Assembly (NCBI GenBank): GCA_015179125.1
Contig: WHVA01000291.1
Coordinates: 62,001 to 126,000 of the forward strand
Reading direction: 5' to 3'
Source of the DNA: Gautieria morchelliformis
Lineage: Eukaryota > Basidiomycota > Agaricomycetes > Gomphales > Gomphaceae
DNA length: 64,000 nucleotides
In this document: piece after piece, positions 21,169 through 33,167 of the stretch
Layout: every line of letters starts with the position of its first letter
Position numbering within the stretch: position 1 is the stretch's first letter
Program-made: the position numbers and the translations under genes
The notes under the pieces: generated by a model
The model's input: only the letters and a program-made list of their open reading frames with translations
What the model was told of the DNA's origin: nothing
The model's database searches: none

Positions 21169-23907
21169 TCACGGCGGCATGAGGCACGTCATAGGATAGT
21201 CGGAAAGAATGGGCAATTCGGCCGGGAACGAGGTGGGCCCGTCTAATGCGGCTGATGAGGTAGGCACATGCCGCACCACATCAGGAGCCAACGGGTATTG
21301 GGAGGGGTCAGGAATGGATGGCGTCACCGGCTGCGTGTTTCGCTGGATAATGGTTTCCGCTGTAAGCATAACGTCGATCGGCGAAGTCAACGTGTTTGTT
21401 TGTTCCACGGCCTGTGCAACCGCCGTTTTAGTTGCGCTTGAGACCTCCTGCATGGTAACTTCCTGCATCCCAGAATTGTACTCGGCAGGGATACCGGTCG
21501 CCATCTGTATAACCGCAGAATGATCGGCGGCGACCTTGTGCCAGGCACAGAGCACAACGTCCGTCCCGGCACGAGCAAGAGCATTAGAGGCGTTTGTAGG
21601 TTTATCGAAGGGCGCATGGGACGGTGCTGACAGTGCGTGATTGATGGCGTGCGCTGTCACCGTGAGGACATTCTCCTGTCTCGTGAGGAATGTCTGGAGC
21701 TGAATTTGCTGCTCTAGATCTGGGTTGGGGGCGGCTTGGACAGAGTGCGCCTCGATTGATACCGCTTTTATAGCCCTGCAAAGTGGACGCGTGAGCTACA
21801 GGAAAAGCATTGTAGAGACATGTGTACTCTGTGACGACGGTCAGGGCCTCCTGGTACGGTGCTGGAGTTGCTTGAGAAGTATACCGTGTAACGGGTCTTC
21901 TGACACAAACTATGTCAGCCGAGCTATCATATGGTATGCCCTGCGGACCTTGTTAAGTGACTTGAGGTCGTCTGAGGGACCACAAAGTCGCTAACCCCCC
22001 TGCGGTCGCTAACGAGTGACGGGCGTCGAGTCCCCATGTACGCACTGGGATCGTAACGGGAGAGAGGATTCACAGAGAGGAAGTATTTTCGAGAAAGGGT
22101 AGCCTCTTTTCCCTCCTGCATGCACTAAAGACGATTAGTAGAGACGTCAGGACATAGTACAATATGCTCACCCGTGCCTCCACCACGATCTCCGTACTCA
22201 ACGTGTCCGAGCTAGGAGTTCCAGATAAAACATCTCCGTCCCAGGCCAACCATGGGGGTAAGGAGGGACTAACGAGTTGAACATGAAGGTTACTTCCCGA
22301 AACTTGGGGGTCCCATACGTGGGGGCGGAACTGCCACTTTTGGCCGATGTATGCAACTTCGGGGAAAGAACCTGCTATCTTGCGCCCGAATGGACGGAAG
22401 TGCCAACCACCCTCAGGCGCCTTTTTCGCGTCGATGTTCCAGATCTGTTTGCCCTTGGACGCGGCCTTCTTGCCATCTTCGTTGAAGCAAGAGATGTAGG
22501 GATTCGACAGGTAGTGTCGGACCTGATGATGACGTGAGAATACTGCACATAAGATGACGCCTAGCTACGGACCTTTTTCCTTGGTATGACGTCCTTAGAA
22601 AGACCCTGCCTCGCCAACTATAGTGACGACTTAGTACCCCTTGAATGTCAGGATACTTGCCAGGATACGTGCCTCCTCCAAGAACCCGTTTGTAAACGCT
22701 TGGATACGAAACTTAAAAGGCCGAAAGTCAGGCGACTTGTCAAGGCGCTGCATCTTCTTGGCCATAAGGAGTTGATGAATATGTTCGCCTTTGCTGTCCG
22801 TCGCATCAACTCCAGTGCCGAAAAATCAATGAGGCACACGTCATCCTACAGCAGAGTCAACTCACGATCCGAGCAGGTCATACTCAAAAATTGAAAGAAA
22901 ATGCGGTCGACCTCAGCCTTGAGTTCCGGCGGTATGATATTGTTTGGGTGGTGTATGGTATATCCGCCCCCTCGTACGCCACCATGGATTCTTCCTGGGG
23001 AGTTTTCGCGGTCCGATTCCAAGTCGGGAGAAGAGGATTCTGCGATGCTAACAGACGTTGACGGGCGCGACGGGTCAATGGTATCCTCTATGCTAGCAGC
23101 AGGCACCTTGGACGTAGAAGTGTTATAGGCAAAGGGATAAGCGCCAGAATACGATGCGCTTCGACTCGGCCGCGCAGGTGGTGGGAGAGGTGGGCGACTT
23201 GCTGGATGCGTGTGCTGGGGTGGATGGTACGAGGCAGAATGGGGCGAGGAATCAGGGGGCCCAGGACCGCGGAAACGCGGCGCCTGCGCATGAACTACCG
23301 CAACCAGTGGGATGATTCCCTGAAGCGGGCCTGTCAACGATGGATCATTCCAGCCCGTTGGCGGGGGCGCATTTCCATTAGCGACTGCTGATGCTTTGGG
23401 CGTACTGAGGCCAAGAGGGGAGTGGACGGATGGTGCGTGGTGTGTTGAATGCGAATGTGAATGCGAGTGCTGTTGGGGATGAGGATGCGGCGGCATGTGT
23501 GGTTGATGTTGCTGTTTCTGCAGAAGCGCAAATTGGTGAGCAATCGCAGGGTTGCTCCCATTACCTCCAGCCGAAGACTCTGAGCGGGACGATGATGGCG
23601 TAGAGAACGTAGTGGACAGCGACATCGGTTCGAGGGGGGGAGCCATGTGTTGCGGCCGTGCCTGATGCGCGGCAAGGGTGTGATTACCAGGTGGGAACGT
23701 CTGAGAATGAAGAAGGGGCGGTGGAATGGACATTTGGGACAGGACTGAGGGGGGTATCGGGGGTGCCGAAAGGGGGGCAGACGGGGGTCCAGACAATAAG
23801 CTCGTCACTTTTGAGGCCGGAGAGCCGGAACTGGAACCTGAACTGAGAGCTGTGGGGATAGACTCGTCCTTGGGCTCAAGCTTGAGGGGTTTTAATATAC
23901 GGTCACC
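21169..23907 (-). CDS. His/Pro-rich conserved basidiomycete protein, copy 2
   Basis: Near-twin of the gene at 5419-8166 with the same exon plan. The long low-complexity exon is almost identical, with only scattered substitutions over several hundred bases. The exon at about 22530-22200 is very different: GGWHFRPFGRKIAGSFPEV against GGWLFRPFRRKIAGSFPGV in copy 1. Over about 70 residues I count some 14 replacements. The upstream splice acceptor CTGCCCAG is kept, and an in-frame stop upstream of it supports translation entering by splicing. Both copies keep the final exon open to the stop, so both may make protein. The uneven divergence suggests gene conversion over part of the gene, relaxed constraint on one copy, or selection for change. 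Confidence 0.72.
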
Positions 23908-23987
23908 CTGGGCAGAAGCGCACTTGGCATTTGCAATAACAAATGTAGCTCAAGATGTAATTTTGAGAGAAGCGAGATCGCTGGTAG

Positions 23988-24900
23988 ACGTCGCGTAGGT
24001 GAATGTGCATGTTCCCAGGAAGCATCGGTGCACGATTTTGAGACCTGATTTGGGTCAGGCGTGATCAGGAGACATTCTGATGGACCGGGTGACCTGACGC
24101 CTTGGTGGATATATGGTGCACCGAGCCAACCTGCAAGACACGCGACGGTGGACGTGCATATTCACCAAGGCTGGAAATATTTTAAAGGAAGAGGAGAGGA
24201 CGAGAGGGCGTATACGGGTGTGTATGCTGCTGAAGAAAAGCCACCGAATTGCATAAACACACTTGAGCGACCCTGACCGCTTGTAATTGTGGGAAGAAGC
24301 CAGAGCGCTGGCAGACGTCGCGGCAGGTGAATGTGCACGTTCCCAGGAAGCATCGGAGCACGATTTTGAGACCTGATTTGGGTCAGGCGTGATCAGGAGA
24401 CATTCCGATGGACCGGGTCTCCTGACGCCTCGAGGTATATTCCCCCAGACATTCTGAGATGAGGCCAAGAAGTGGATATATGGTCCTCCGAGTCAGGCTG
24501 CCTGCCAGACACGCGACGGTGGGTATGCATACTCCCCAAGGCTGGAAATTATTTAAAGGAAGGAGAAGAGCAGGAGAGGGAGTGGGGTGTGTATGGAGAA
24601 AGACGCCGCTGAAGCAAAGTCGCCGAATTGCATAAACGTTACACTTGAGCGACCCTGACATGGCTTGTGATTTGGAGAGAAGCCAGAGCGGTGGCAGACG
24701 TCGCGTAGGTGAATGTGCATGTTCCCATGAAGCATCGGAGCACGATTGAGACCTGATTTGGGTTAGGCGTGGTCAGGAGACATTCCGATGGACCGGGCGT
24801 CCTGACGCCTTGAGGCACGTTCCCCCGGACATTCTGAGATAAGACTTTGTTGAAGAAAGCGAGTCGCAAGCGGATCCCACGGTCCTGACACGGCAGAAGG
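23988..24900. repeat. About 380-bp tandem repeat, 2.6 units (copy 2)
   Basis: Units begin at 23988, 24315 and 24698. The second unit is 383 bp as in copy 1. The first is about 55 bp shorter, missing a block between the GACGCCTTG and GTGGATATATGG motifs that is present in copy 1. As in copy 1 the array lies upstream of the minus-strand His/Pro-rich gene, so the two genes differ in promoter-repeat length. Confidence 0.85.
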
Positions 24901-27813
24901 CTGCTCCGATCCAGCCCGCAAGACGCGCGACGGCGTCAGCCTTTAGAAACAAGGTGGCACTGACGAGTAAAGCGTTTATGCTAAAGATGGCACAAACACC
25001 CAGAACAAACAACGGCTCAGACTCTGTCCGTTGTCTCCGGAATAGAGTCACGGTCGGGTCACAGATACAACCTCTCTCCCACATCGATTCGCATAGAAAT
25101 AAGCCATACGTAGACTCCCTTCAAGTACGGGTATGGACTTTACCGTCGTCGAAAGCTTGAACCCACAGCCTCTAGAGAAGGTAACCTACTGCTATCTCCG
25201 GAGACTTCTCACAAGACTAACAGCAGTCTTTTTCAGTCTCTTGCGAAGTCTCCGGGTACGGTAGACGGCTTGCCCTCTCTAGAGGTTGTCAAGTAGTTCA
25301 CTATTTCCAAGGAAATAGTACCAGTGTTGATCTCACCCTGATCGCAATATCGCTCGAGGACTTGATCTCGAGATCAAGTTATCGGGGGAAGACCTGGGTG
25401 TAAAACAGTGCTCACCGCCTTCCGCCAGAGAAAGAGAAAGACAGTGAACAGGCATATTTCTCATACCGTTTCAAGCAGTGTTTGAAAACCTCATGATATG
25501 TTGCACGCCAGCTTGATATCCATGCCTGGAGGAACGCCTATGTTATCGTCCCGAACATATATTCGACCACATCAGGAGCGGCATTCCAACCTGCAATCCA
25601 GAAATTCACTGGGTATGTGGAACATACCTTACTTTACTGAGACGAGTGTTTCGTACTGAAGACGTTTGAACAGCAGTTGACCTGAGGCACTTCAGTCCAG
25701 GTCATTCATCATTCCCGTATCTACTGGTCAACCAAGCCGCCATGATGATCAGTCGACAAGTACGTCAATATAGTTTCACCTGTTGTTCACCGAGTATCTG
25801 AACACTGGATAGACGACTGCTCGTGAGACAGCCGGGTATGATCTCGGGAGAGTGTGCAGTGTACTCAAGACGTTTGAACAGCGGTTGACCTGCGGGATAT
25901 GATTAGTCGACAAGTATGTACATTGAGTTGCACCTGCTGCCGAGTATCTGACCACACAATAGATGGCTGCTCGTGAGACAGCCGGCCATTATCTCGGGAG
26001 AGTGCAATGGCCGGCCTAGTTGTGGAACCCGTCAATGGGAGGCGCAAACTGGAGAGGTGGTTGGAAAATTGGAGAGATGGTTTCCCATGAAATTGAAACG
26101 GAATAAATAGGTATAGTGTACAGGACATCGACGGAAGGCTGCCGTCCTGTTTTCAAGGGCAAGATCAACCAACCCGGACTAGAAGCCTCAAGATTCCTAT
26201 TTGGTACGTCCATGCCCTACGAAACGACTCCTATATCTGAGTTGGCTGAACTGTCGACTGCTTTCAGGTTAATGATATACATGGCCGACACGTACCACCG
26301 TTACCTGTAGCTTTTGCACTAGATGACACCAGCAACCATCTGATCCGTCGCAGGTGTAGCAACGATGGCGCTGCAATCGAGTCGTTCGGAGAGAGCTGGA
26401 AGCTGGAGTGGCTCTCTTAGACACGAGTGGTCATTGCGCGGCGACCGGCTGTCACGCCCGGGTGGTCGGTCACTCTTCTGTCTTACCCTCTCGCTCTTCC
26501 GTCTCAATACTAGAAGCAGGGACAGCCACTCAATCCCTAGTCCAGAACGCAGGATTGACAGGGCCTTGGCCGATGTTACCACCAATGCTGTATACAGTGT
26601 TTATTCCTGTCGATTAACCCGACTGTCTAATCTTCATTAAGCTAGCCGTCACCAGAGTCACCAGAGTCACCAGATCGACATGATCTCAACGTTCACTCCA
26701 ACTCCATTTTCCTTCGACCCGCGACCAATCCCATGATCCCATGGACGCCGCTGCTTGTGACAATTAAGCAACACTAAACTTCTAACTGGCTATCCCAGCG
26801 GTTTACATAAGATCGTGACTGGGCTCTCGACGTACGGTCGCCTTCATCTCTCGGGATCCCTACCACCAATCTCGACCACTCAAATAGATTATGAATCCGA
26901 TGGTTCTACGTTCTATGGTCCTGTCGCTGCCCGTGCATTCAAGCTTTATTGATACTAGCCCCCGGACTCATTGTATTTCTTACCTTCGGTACGGACAAGG
27001 TATGTTACACATTCCGATAGCCTTACAGAGAGTGGGTAGCTGAAGCTTATGATGTCGCAGGAGATTCTCAACTCCGTGATATTCTGGCGCCCGGCAGACG
27101 TACTTTTAGGGTTGGGACGTGCGCTGCGGAACACTACGCTGGGCGCACAGAGTGTGGGTGGTGGGAACGAATGATTCGGGGGGAGAAGGGGCCTGACCCG
27201 CGAGCAAGGTGATGGGGTTAGGTGCATGATCGTTGACTCATGTAGACATCACGACCTTCCGCTCGCGACCCGAGGATCGATTACAATTTCCAATTGTGAG
27301 AGTGCTGAAGAACTAGTGTGTCTGATGGAGAGTTGAATGAAAGCCTCACAGTTCCACACCTCAATCCGTGTTTATCGCGATCCCTCAACTGGGAAAACCC
27401 CTAGGCCGCCGCCATGTTTTGTATCGGGAGCCAATCTATTGAGCCATAAAAAATTGGTGGAGTGCTTGCTTTCTCCGTACTTACTGCGTGGATAGCGGCT
27501 ACTGTCATATATATAGCGATTATCTGGAAAAGTTTCAACATGTCTCATACAGTGGTAGAGAACTGCTAATGGTGGTCCATGTACTGTAGTTATACGCGCG
27601 GCAATTACAGAGCTTCAGGTTCAATGTTTCCCAGGGACATGCCTCTCTGAACTCCTCCAGTGAAGTGACTGTACGCGATACGTACGCTGAGATTCAATAT
27701 ATGATATTGAGTGTCACGTGTAATGCATTCGGTGGATGATCATGTGACTATGTGACGAGGCGCGTTCTTGCCAAGCCCTGTGAACTTACTAGCAGCCTTC
27801 TGCTTTCTTGCCA
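24901..27813. other. Non-coding block, copy 2
   Basis: Counterpart of 9256-12000. Over about 25150-26700 the match to 9490-11050 is very close, with long stretches showing one or two changes per hundred bases. No ORF keeps its frame between copies. From about 27690 to the RAD54 start the sequence is absent from copy 1 and should contain the RAD54 promoter. Confidence 0.6.
25169..25379. other. Cluster of palindromes and hairpin (copy 2)
   Basis: Same arrangement as at 9519-9729: imperfect hairpin 25169-25285, inverted repeat 25300-25319 and the perfect 20-bp palindrome 25360-25379. The two short palindromes are unchanged between copies. Confidence 0.75.
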
Positions 27814-30800
27814 ATGCTCCGCCGTAACCCCACCACTGACAATGGTATCCTTGTTGATCGGTTACAGGGTAACCGAGTCCACAAACCTTTCAAAGCACCC
27901 ACGGCCACCGCGAAACCCAGCGAACGATCTCTCCCTCAACGAAAGCGTAAACGCGTGTCATATAAGGAGAACTGTGGAAACTGCGATTCAGACAACTCCG
28001 ATGACCTCAAGCGCCATAAAAGGAAGAAATCGAGTAAAGAGGACACGTACGTTGAGGACGGTGAAGCCGTTAACATCAACAGGTCATACCCTGTCTTCAA
28101 ACCCAAACCATTTGAGAAAGTTTCCGGGGCAAAATTTGCTGTCCCAGAGATCAGGAATACAGCAGGAGAAGTTATTCCAGTTATGCTATCCAACATATCT
28201 CTAGGAACTCGAGCTCAAGCTACCATCCCGCCCCGGCCGCTGCATGACCCTATGCAAGATCATGCCATCGTTCTTTACGATCCTACCATTGATGAGAGAG
28301 AAACTGATGAAGAGAGAAAAGAACGGCTCAAAGAAGAGGAAAGGGAACGGGCTGAGCGAGCAGCTGTGGAGAAGAACAAGGGCCTGTTTAATCCTCATAA
28401 GAGCTTGCGTGCATTACTCGGAGAGGGGAAGCAGAAAGACAACAAGCAGACGAAGGTTCCCGTGGTTATAGATCCTCGATTGTCAAAGGTGTTAAGGCCC
28501 CATCAGGTTGAAGGTGTTAAAGCGAGTTATTCGCTTTAATGCTGATTACGCGCTGACCCGTAGATCACAGTTTTTGTATAGGTGCACCACAGGCATGCTC
28601 GTTGAAAATCAATATGGGTAAGCACGTATCACAGCTCTGATTTCCTGTGCAAACAACCTTCTCCCTTCAGGTGTATCATGGCGGACGAGATGGGCTTGGG
28701 AAAAACGCTGCAGTGTATCGCACTTCTATGGACATTGCTTAAACAGTCTCCACGCCCCGGAAAACCCAGCATCGAAAAATCAATTATCGCCTGTCCGAGC
28801 AGTCTTGTCCGAAATTGGGCGAATGAGTTCAGTGGGTCGCGCGCTTTTCCCAGTTGTCTTGTGGTCATTACACTCTGATCTAGCGAAATGGCTGGGAAAG
28901 GACACAGTTCCATCCCTTGCTCTTGACGGGAAAGGAACCAAAGCAGAGATGATCCAACGTGTCCAGCGATGGGCGAGTGTATCTGGGAGGAACGTGACAC
29001 AGCCAGGTACGTGCGAGTGATAGGGGCATGAATGTCTTTATATAGTTATTTTCAGTTCTAATTGTGTCATATGAGACGCTGCGTACTCTTCAACCTTATT
29101 TAGCCAATGTGGAAGTCGGATTGCTACTTTGTGACGAAGGGCACCGTCTAAAGAATGGAGGTGAAGTCGATTCGTAACTAGCTTTAATTCAGAAATGAGA
29201 TATCCTCCATCCAGATTCCCTAACATTCACCGCCCTGACCAGCCTTCAAGTGAAACGCCGTGTTATTCTCTCTGGGACACCGATACAGGTTAGCATTTGC
29301 TTGTATCGCTCTCTTCCATCCTCAGCTTTTCCTAGAATGATCTCTCCGAATATTTTTCTCTTCTCAACTTCGCCAACCCCAACTTCCTTGGTTCCCGCAG
29401 TGATTTTCGTAAAAACTTTGAGAACGCGATCATGCGGGGCAGAGACGCCGATGCCACGGACAAGGACAAGGAGAAATGCCAAGAAAAGCTTCAAGAGATG
29501 AGTAACCTCGTAACCAAATTCATCATCAGGCGCACAAATGATCTGTTGAGCAAATACTGCAAGTGCTCCCCCGACATGACTACATAAGCCTCACGTATTT
29601 TATTGCAGTGCCTGTGAAATACGAACAAGTTGTATTCTGTGGTCTTTCTGATCTCCAGCTTTCTCTTTATCGACTTTTCATCAGTTCTCCCGACATCAAA
29701 GCTTTACTGCGTGGAAAAGATTCCCAACCCCTAAAGGCTATCAATGTCCTAAAGAAGCTTTGCAACCACCCGGAGTTACTCGACTTACCAAGTGACCTCA
29801 AAGGGTCAGATGCATTGGTTCCGCCTGGATTTGTAGGTGCAAAGGAGCGATCTACTGGCGGTGGAGCCAGGAGTCGTTCTGGACCTGCAGTAAATTGTGA
29901 ATGGAGTGGCAAATTCGTCGTCTTGGAGAGGTAAATTCCGAGTATATGTACGCCACGGCACTAATTACACTTGCCTTAGATTCCTGCACCGGATTAGGAC
30001 GGAGACCAACGACAAAATTGTCCTTATTAGCAATTACACTCAGACCCTCGACATGTTCGAAAAGATGCTTCAGAGCAAGAAGTGCGTGCACATTCAGTCC
30101 TCACGGTTAAGTCAGCGAGTTTGCTAAAAGTCATAGGTATGGCTACTTTCGCCTTGATGGTGGAATGGCGATAACAAAGCGTCAAAAATATGTTGATCAG
30201 TTCAACGATCCCGAGAGGGGCGAGTTTGTATTTCTACTAAGCAGCAAGGCCGGTGGATGCGGTATCAATCTCATTGGTGCCAATCGTTTGATTCTCTTCG
30301 ATCCCGGTGGGTCCGACCGATCCAATTTCGTATCATTTTAATGGCAGGACAATCAGACTGGAATCCGGCAGCTGACCAACAGGCACTGGCTCGTGTCTGG
30401 CGTGATGGGCAAAAAAAGAATGTGCGCGTGCTTGCATATATCCGAATTCGAGGCTCGATCTAATCACACCGGTAGGCTTCGTCTACCGCTTTATATCAAC
30501 AGGGACGATCGAGGAGAAGATATTCCAACGTCAAGCGTCAAAACAGGCATTGTCGTCTTGTGTCGTGGACGAGAAGCAAGACACAGAGCGTCACTTCTCT
30601 GGTGATGAGCTACGTCAACTATTTCTATTCAAAGAACATACTCTTAGCGAAACACACGACACATTCAAGTGCAAACGGTGCAGGGACGGTAAGCAGGTCG
30701 TGAAGGCACCGGCTCTTCTATACGGTGATGCAAGCACGTGAGTACATGTAGTACGCCACTCAAACCGTTGGCTAATGAGTTTTCAGATGGAATCATTTCA

Positions 30801-30895
30801 CGAACGCGGAGCTTAAGAATAACCATGATGACTTACTGCGTGCGGAGGTTGGACTCGAGGCAATCTCGTTTGTTTTTCAATACATCAGCCATTAA
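27814..30895 (+). CDS. RAD54: RAD54 homologous-recombination DNA translocase
   Basis: A complete-looking RAD54. It is a Snf2-family ATPase that works with Rad51 in the nucleus in strand invasion and chromatin remodelling. The start ATG at 27814 opens [11 protein letters not shown] and a basic N-terminal region. Motifs follow in order: HQVEGVKFLYRC spanning a GC-AG intron (donor GCGAGT about 28522); motif I DEMGLGKT (28684); Walker [11 protein letters not shown] (about 29133), the DEGH form of this family; LSGTPIQ (29270); [17 protein letters not shown] (about 29336); [11 protein letters not shown] (30036); [14 protein letters not shown] (30231); and motif [12 protein letters not shown] (30389). 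Introns are short and mostly GT-AG. The final exon ends in YISH and a stop at 30895. About nine introns in all. Only its tail survives in copy 1 (15664-16175). PUS4 starts 188 nt downstream on the same strand. Confidence 0.93.
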
Positions 30896-31082
30896 ACGTC
30901 ATGTAGCGATATCTTACTTACGTCGGATGCCTTACCAATCCTAGCATACTTACCGGATGTGAGGTCTGAAGCTTGAAGGTTGACAGGAAATAATAAAGAC
31001 CTGCGGTTGAGTTCAGTGCTAACTAAGTATAAAGGTCCAAGCTGACGTAAACTGGCGTAAGTAACGGTGAATTAATTTAACC

Positions 31083-32552
31083 ATGCCAAAGGTTGCGTCC
31101 TCTACGCTCAACAGCTTATTTGCTGTGGTCAAACCATCCGGACCAGGTTAGATGACTGTGCGCTGTCGTGAATAAGAGACCTCCTAACCCGCGACAGCGT
31201 CCATGACGGTCGTAAATACTATAAAGCCCTTACTCTCATCCTCACGTCTGTTTCTTCCTCAAAAGGACGGTAAGGACACTAACAAGGCGTCAAAATCAAA
31301 TGTAAAGAGACGGCGAAAAAGGAAAACTGGCCTAAAGGACATGGTGAAAATGGGGACAGGAGGGACACTAGATCCGTTGGCCGACGGTGTACTCGGTATG
31401 TACCAAGCGCTCCCCTTCTTTGAGCATACTGACGCCATTATAACCAAATATGCCTGATGGACATAGTTCTTGGCTTGGGCGATGGAACGAAGCAGTTGGC
31501 AACTTTCTTGGACTGTGTTAAAGTGTGTAGCCTCTGGTGATTGCCAACGTTGGGCGAATCCTCATTCTTCTGTAGGAATATAAAACTACTTGCCTCTTAG
31601 GATGTGAGACGGACTCCTACGATAGTCAGGGTGTAAGAGTCCGGGTAGCACCATGGTCTCACGTAACCCGTCAGAGCATAGAAGAGGTACTAGGCAAGTT
31701 TAGAGGAGAAATCATGCAAACGCCGCCAATGTGTGTTTCTTCGTTGGAATGCTGTACTAGCCTGAGTTTTGTCATGTTCTGCTCAGATTTTCCGCCCTCA
31801 AGATGGACGGAAAACCGCTGTACGAATATGCTCGTAATGGCATACCTTTACCTCGCCCTATTCCTCCACGCAAAGTCACCGTGCACTCTCTCGACATTGT
31901 GGACTGGACAGAGGGCACGGATCATGGGTTCCGTTGGCCAGAGCGAGTATTGTCGTCTGCTGACAAGGAAAAAATGAAGAAGGCACTGGAAGGCGCAATT
32001 CGCAATGATGATGGCAAGCCTTCTATTGAAGATGAACCCGATCCAGCCGTCCAAGATGAAAGTCCTCGTCCACCGACTTTCGTACTTACAATGAAGGTTT
32101 CAGGCGGAACTTATGTTCGTTCGCTCGCACACGATATTGGACATGCTGTGGGTTCGGCTGCACATGTCGTCACTCTAACCCGCACCAGACAGGGGAAATT
32201 TACGCTGGAGCCGAATAGGGAGGATGATAGGGCTTGTGTTCCATGGCAAGTCTTCGAGGAAGCTGCGAAAGAGGATGAAGGGGCGGAAGAGATGGTTCAC
32301 AGGGACGAGAACGGATATCGGAAATGGGAAGCCGAGGTTCTGAAAAGGCTCGTGTTATTCGATGATGGTGCAAACGTTTCAGCAATCATGTCTACGACGG
32401 AGATGGGTGGGACAGACCCTTCAGTCCCCCAGCCTGCTCCGCAGGTAGGTGAAGAAAACGTTTCTATCACCCAGTCAGCGACGGCGGTGGATGGAGCAAA
32501 CGTTTCGAACTCCCAGCCTACGACCGGGTTGGATGAACAGGGAGTAGTGTAG
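31083..32552 (+). CDS. PUS4: TruB/PUS4-type tRNA pseudouridine synthase
   Basis: Likely the enzyme that makes pseudouridine-55 in the T loop of tRNAs. The start ATG at 31083 begins MPKVASSTLNSLFAVVKPSG, the usual LFAVxKPSG opening, followed by an intron with donor GTTAGA. The second exon has TGGTLDPLADGVLG (31361), which holds the catalytic Asp of the TruB family. Later exons give VLGLGDGTKQL (about 31468), TCLLGCETDSYDSQG (about 31590), FSALKMDGKPLYEYARNG (about 31790) and SGGTYVRSLAHDIG (32102), all family landmarks. The C-terminal 70 or so residues after FDDGANVS hold an imperfect repeat (VGEENVSITQ, VDGANVSNSQ) not typical of the family. The stop is at 32552. It lies just outside the duplication and is single-copy in the window. 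Confidence 0.92.
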
Positions 32553-33167
32553 GTAGATGTGTCTCTCGTGTTACAAGTGTAAGCAGTTGATTGATGTATA
32601 TGTAATCTTCAGCCAGCCATTTCAGGGCCACGTGGTGGATCCGGAGCTGGGAGAAAATTGATTGCTACTTGTATGAATGCAGGCAACTATGAGTATGGGT
32701 GTGCCAAGCTAGAGCCTCGGCAGTCTCAGGCTAGTCTCTGAGATTTGACATTGTATTTCAGGACAGCGCACATGCAACCATACGTCAACCCCCAAGTGGA
32801 GGCGTATCGTAAGTGTTTAAATATTATCCAAGGAAGAGATTAAACGTGCCGTTACAGGACAGCAATGGCGGTAATTAATTCTGATCTGAGAGAATGCAAC
32901 AACTATCATATTCTGACATCTTGTCCACGATCCAATAAAGTTAGTTTGGCGTGTACTCTACACAAGATAAGCCATTTCAAGAAGATCATCACTTCCTTAA
33001 GTACTGGCGCTCATGGGATGCCACACATACCATTTGTGGTCACTAGAGTGTATTTGTTAGCTAATAATTATCAAATCACTAATAAAATATTAGCAACCTA
33101 TAATATAAGCGCTTGGGAAGATAAGAATTCCAAACAGGGACAGCTAATTAAACCGAACATGTGACCA
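32553..33167. other. Host/transposon boundary; possible broken host exon
   Basis: A short exon-like piece, MQPYVNPQVEAY, starts at an ATG near 32772 and ends at a good donor (GTAAGT, about 32810). An acceptor follows near 32857 with TAMAVINSDLREC. These could be the first exons of a host gene cut off by the transposon block. The family is not recognised. Beyond about 32900 the sequence becomes AT-richer and no further host gene is seen. Confidence 0.35.

Larger units (their letters stand above)
18963..31022 (+). repeat. Segmental duplication, copy 2 (more complete)
   Basis: This is the partner of 3205-16311. It begins inside the USP gene, contains the second His/Pro-rich gene and the shared non-coding block, and ends after the complete RAD54, at GAGTTCAGT near 31022. 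There copy 1 turns into the USP 5' region and copy 2 into PUS4. Because USP, RAD54 and PUS4 are collinear here, copy 2 most likely shows the ancestral order. Confidence 0.93.

Noticed and set aside
3205-31022. Duplication as two allelic haplotypes placed in tandem by the assembler
   Set aside because: Not fully excluded, but the single-copy USP 5' half links copy 1 and copy 2 and the NLR replacement is too large for simple allelic difference; kept as a caveat in the finding.
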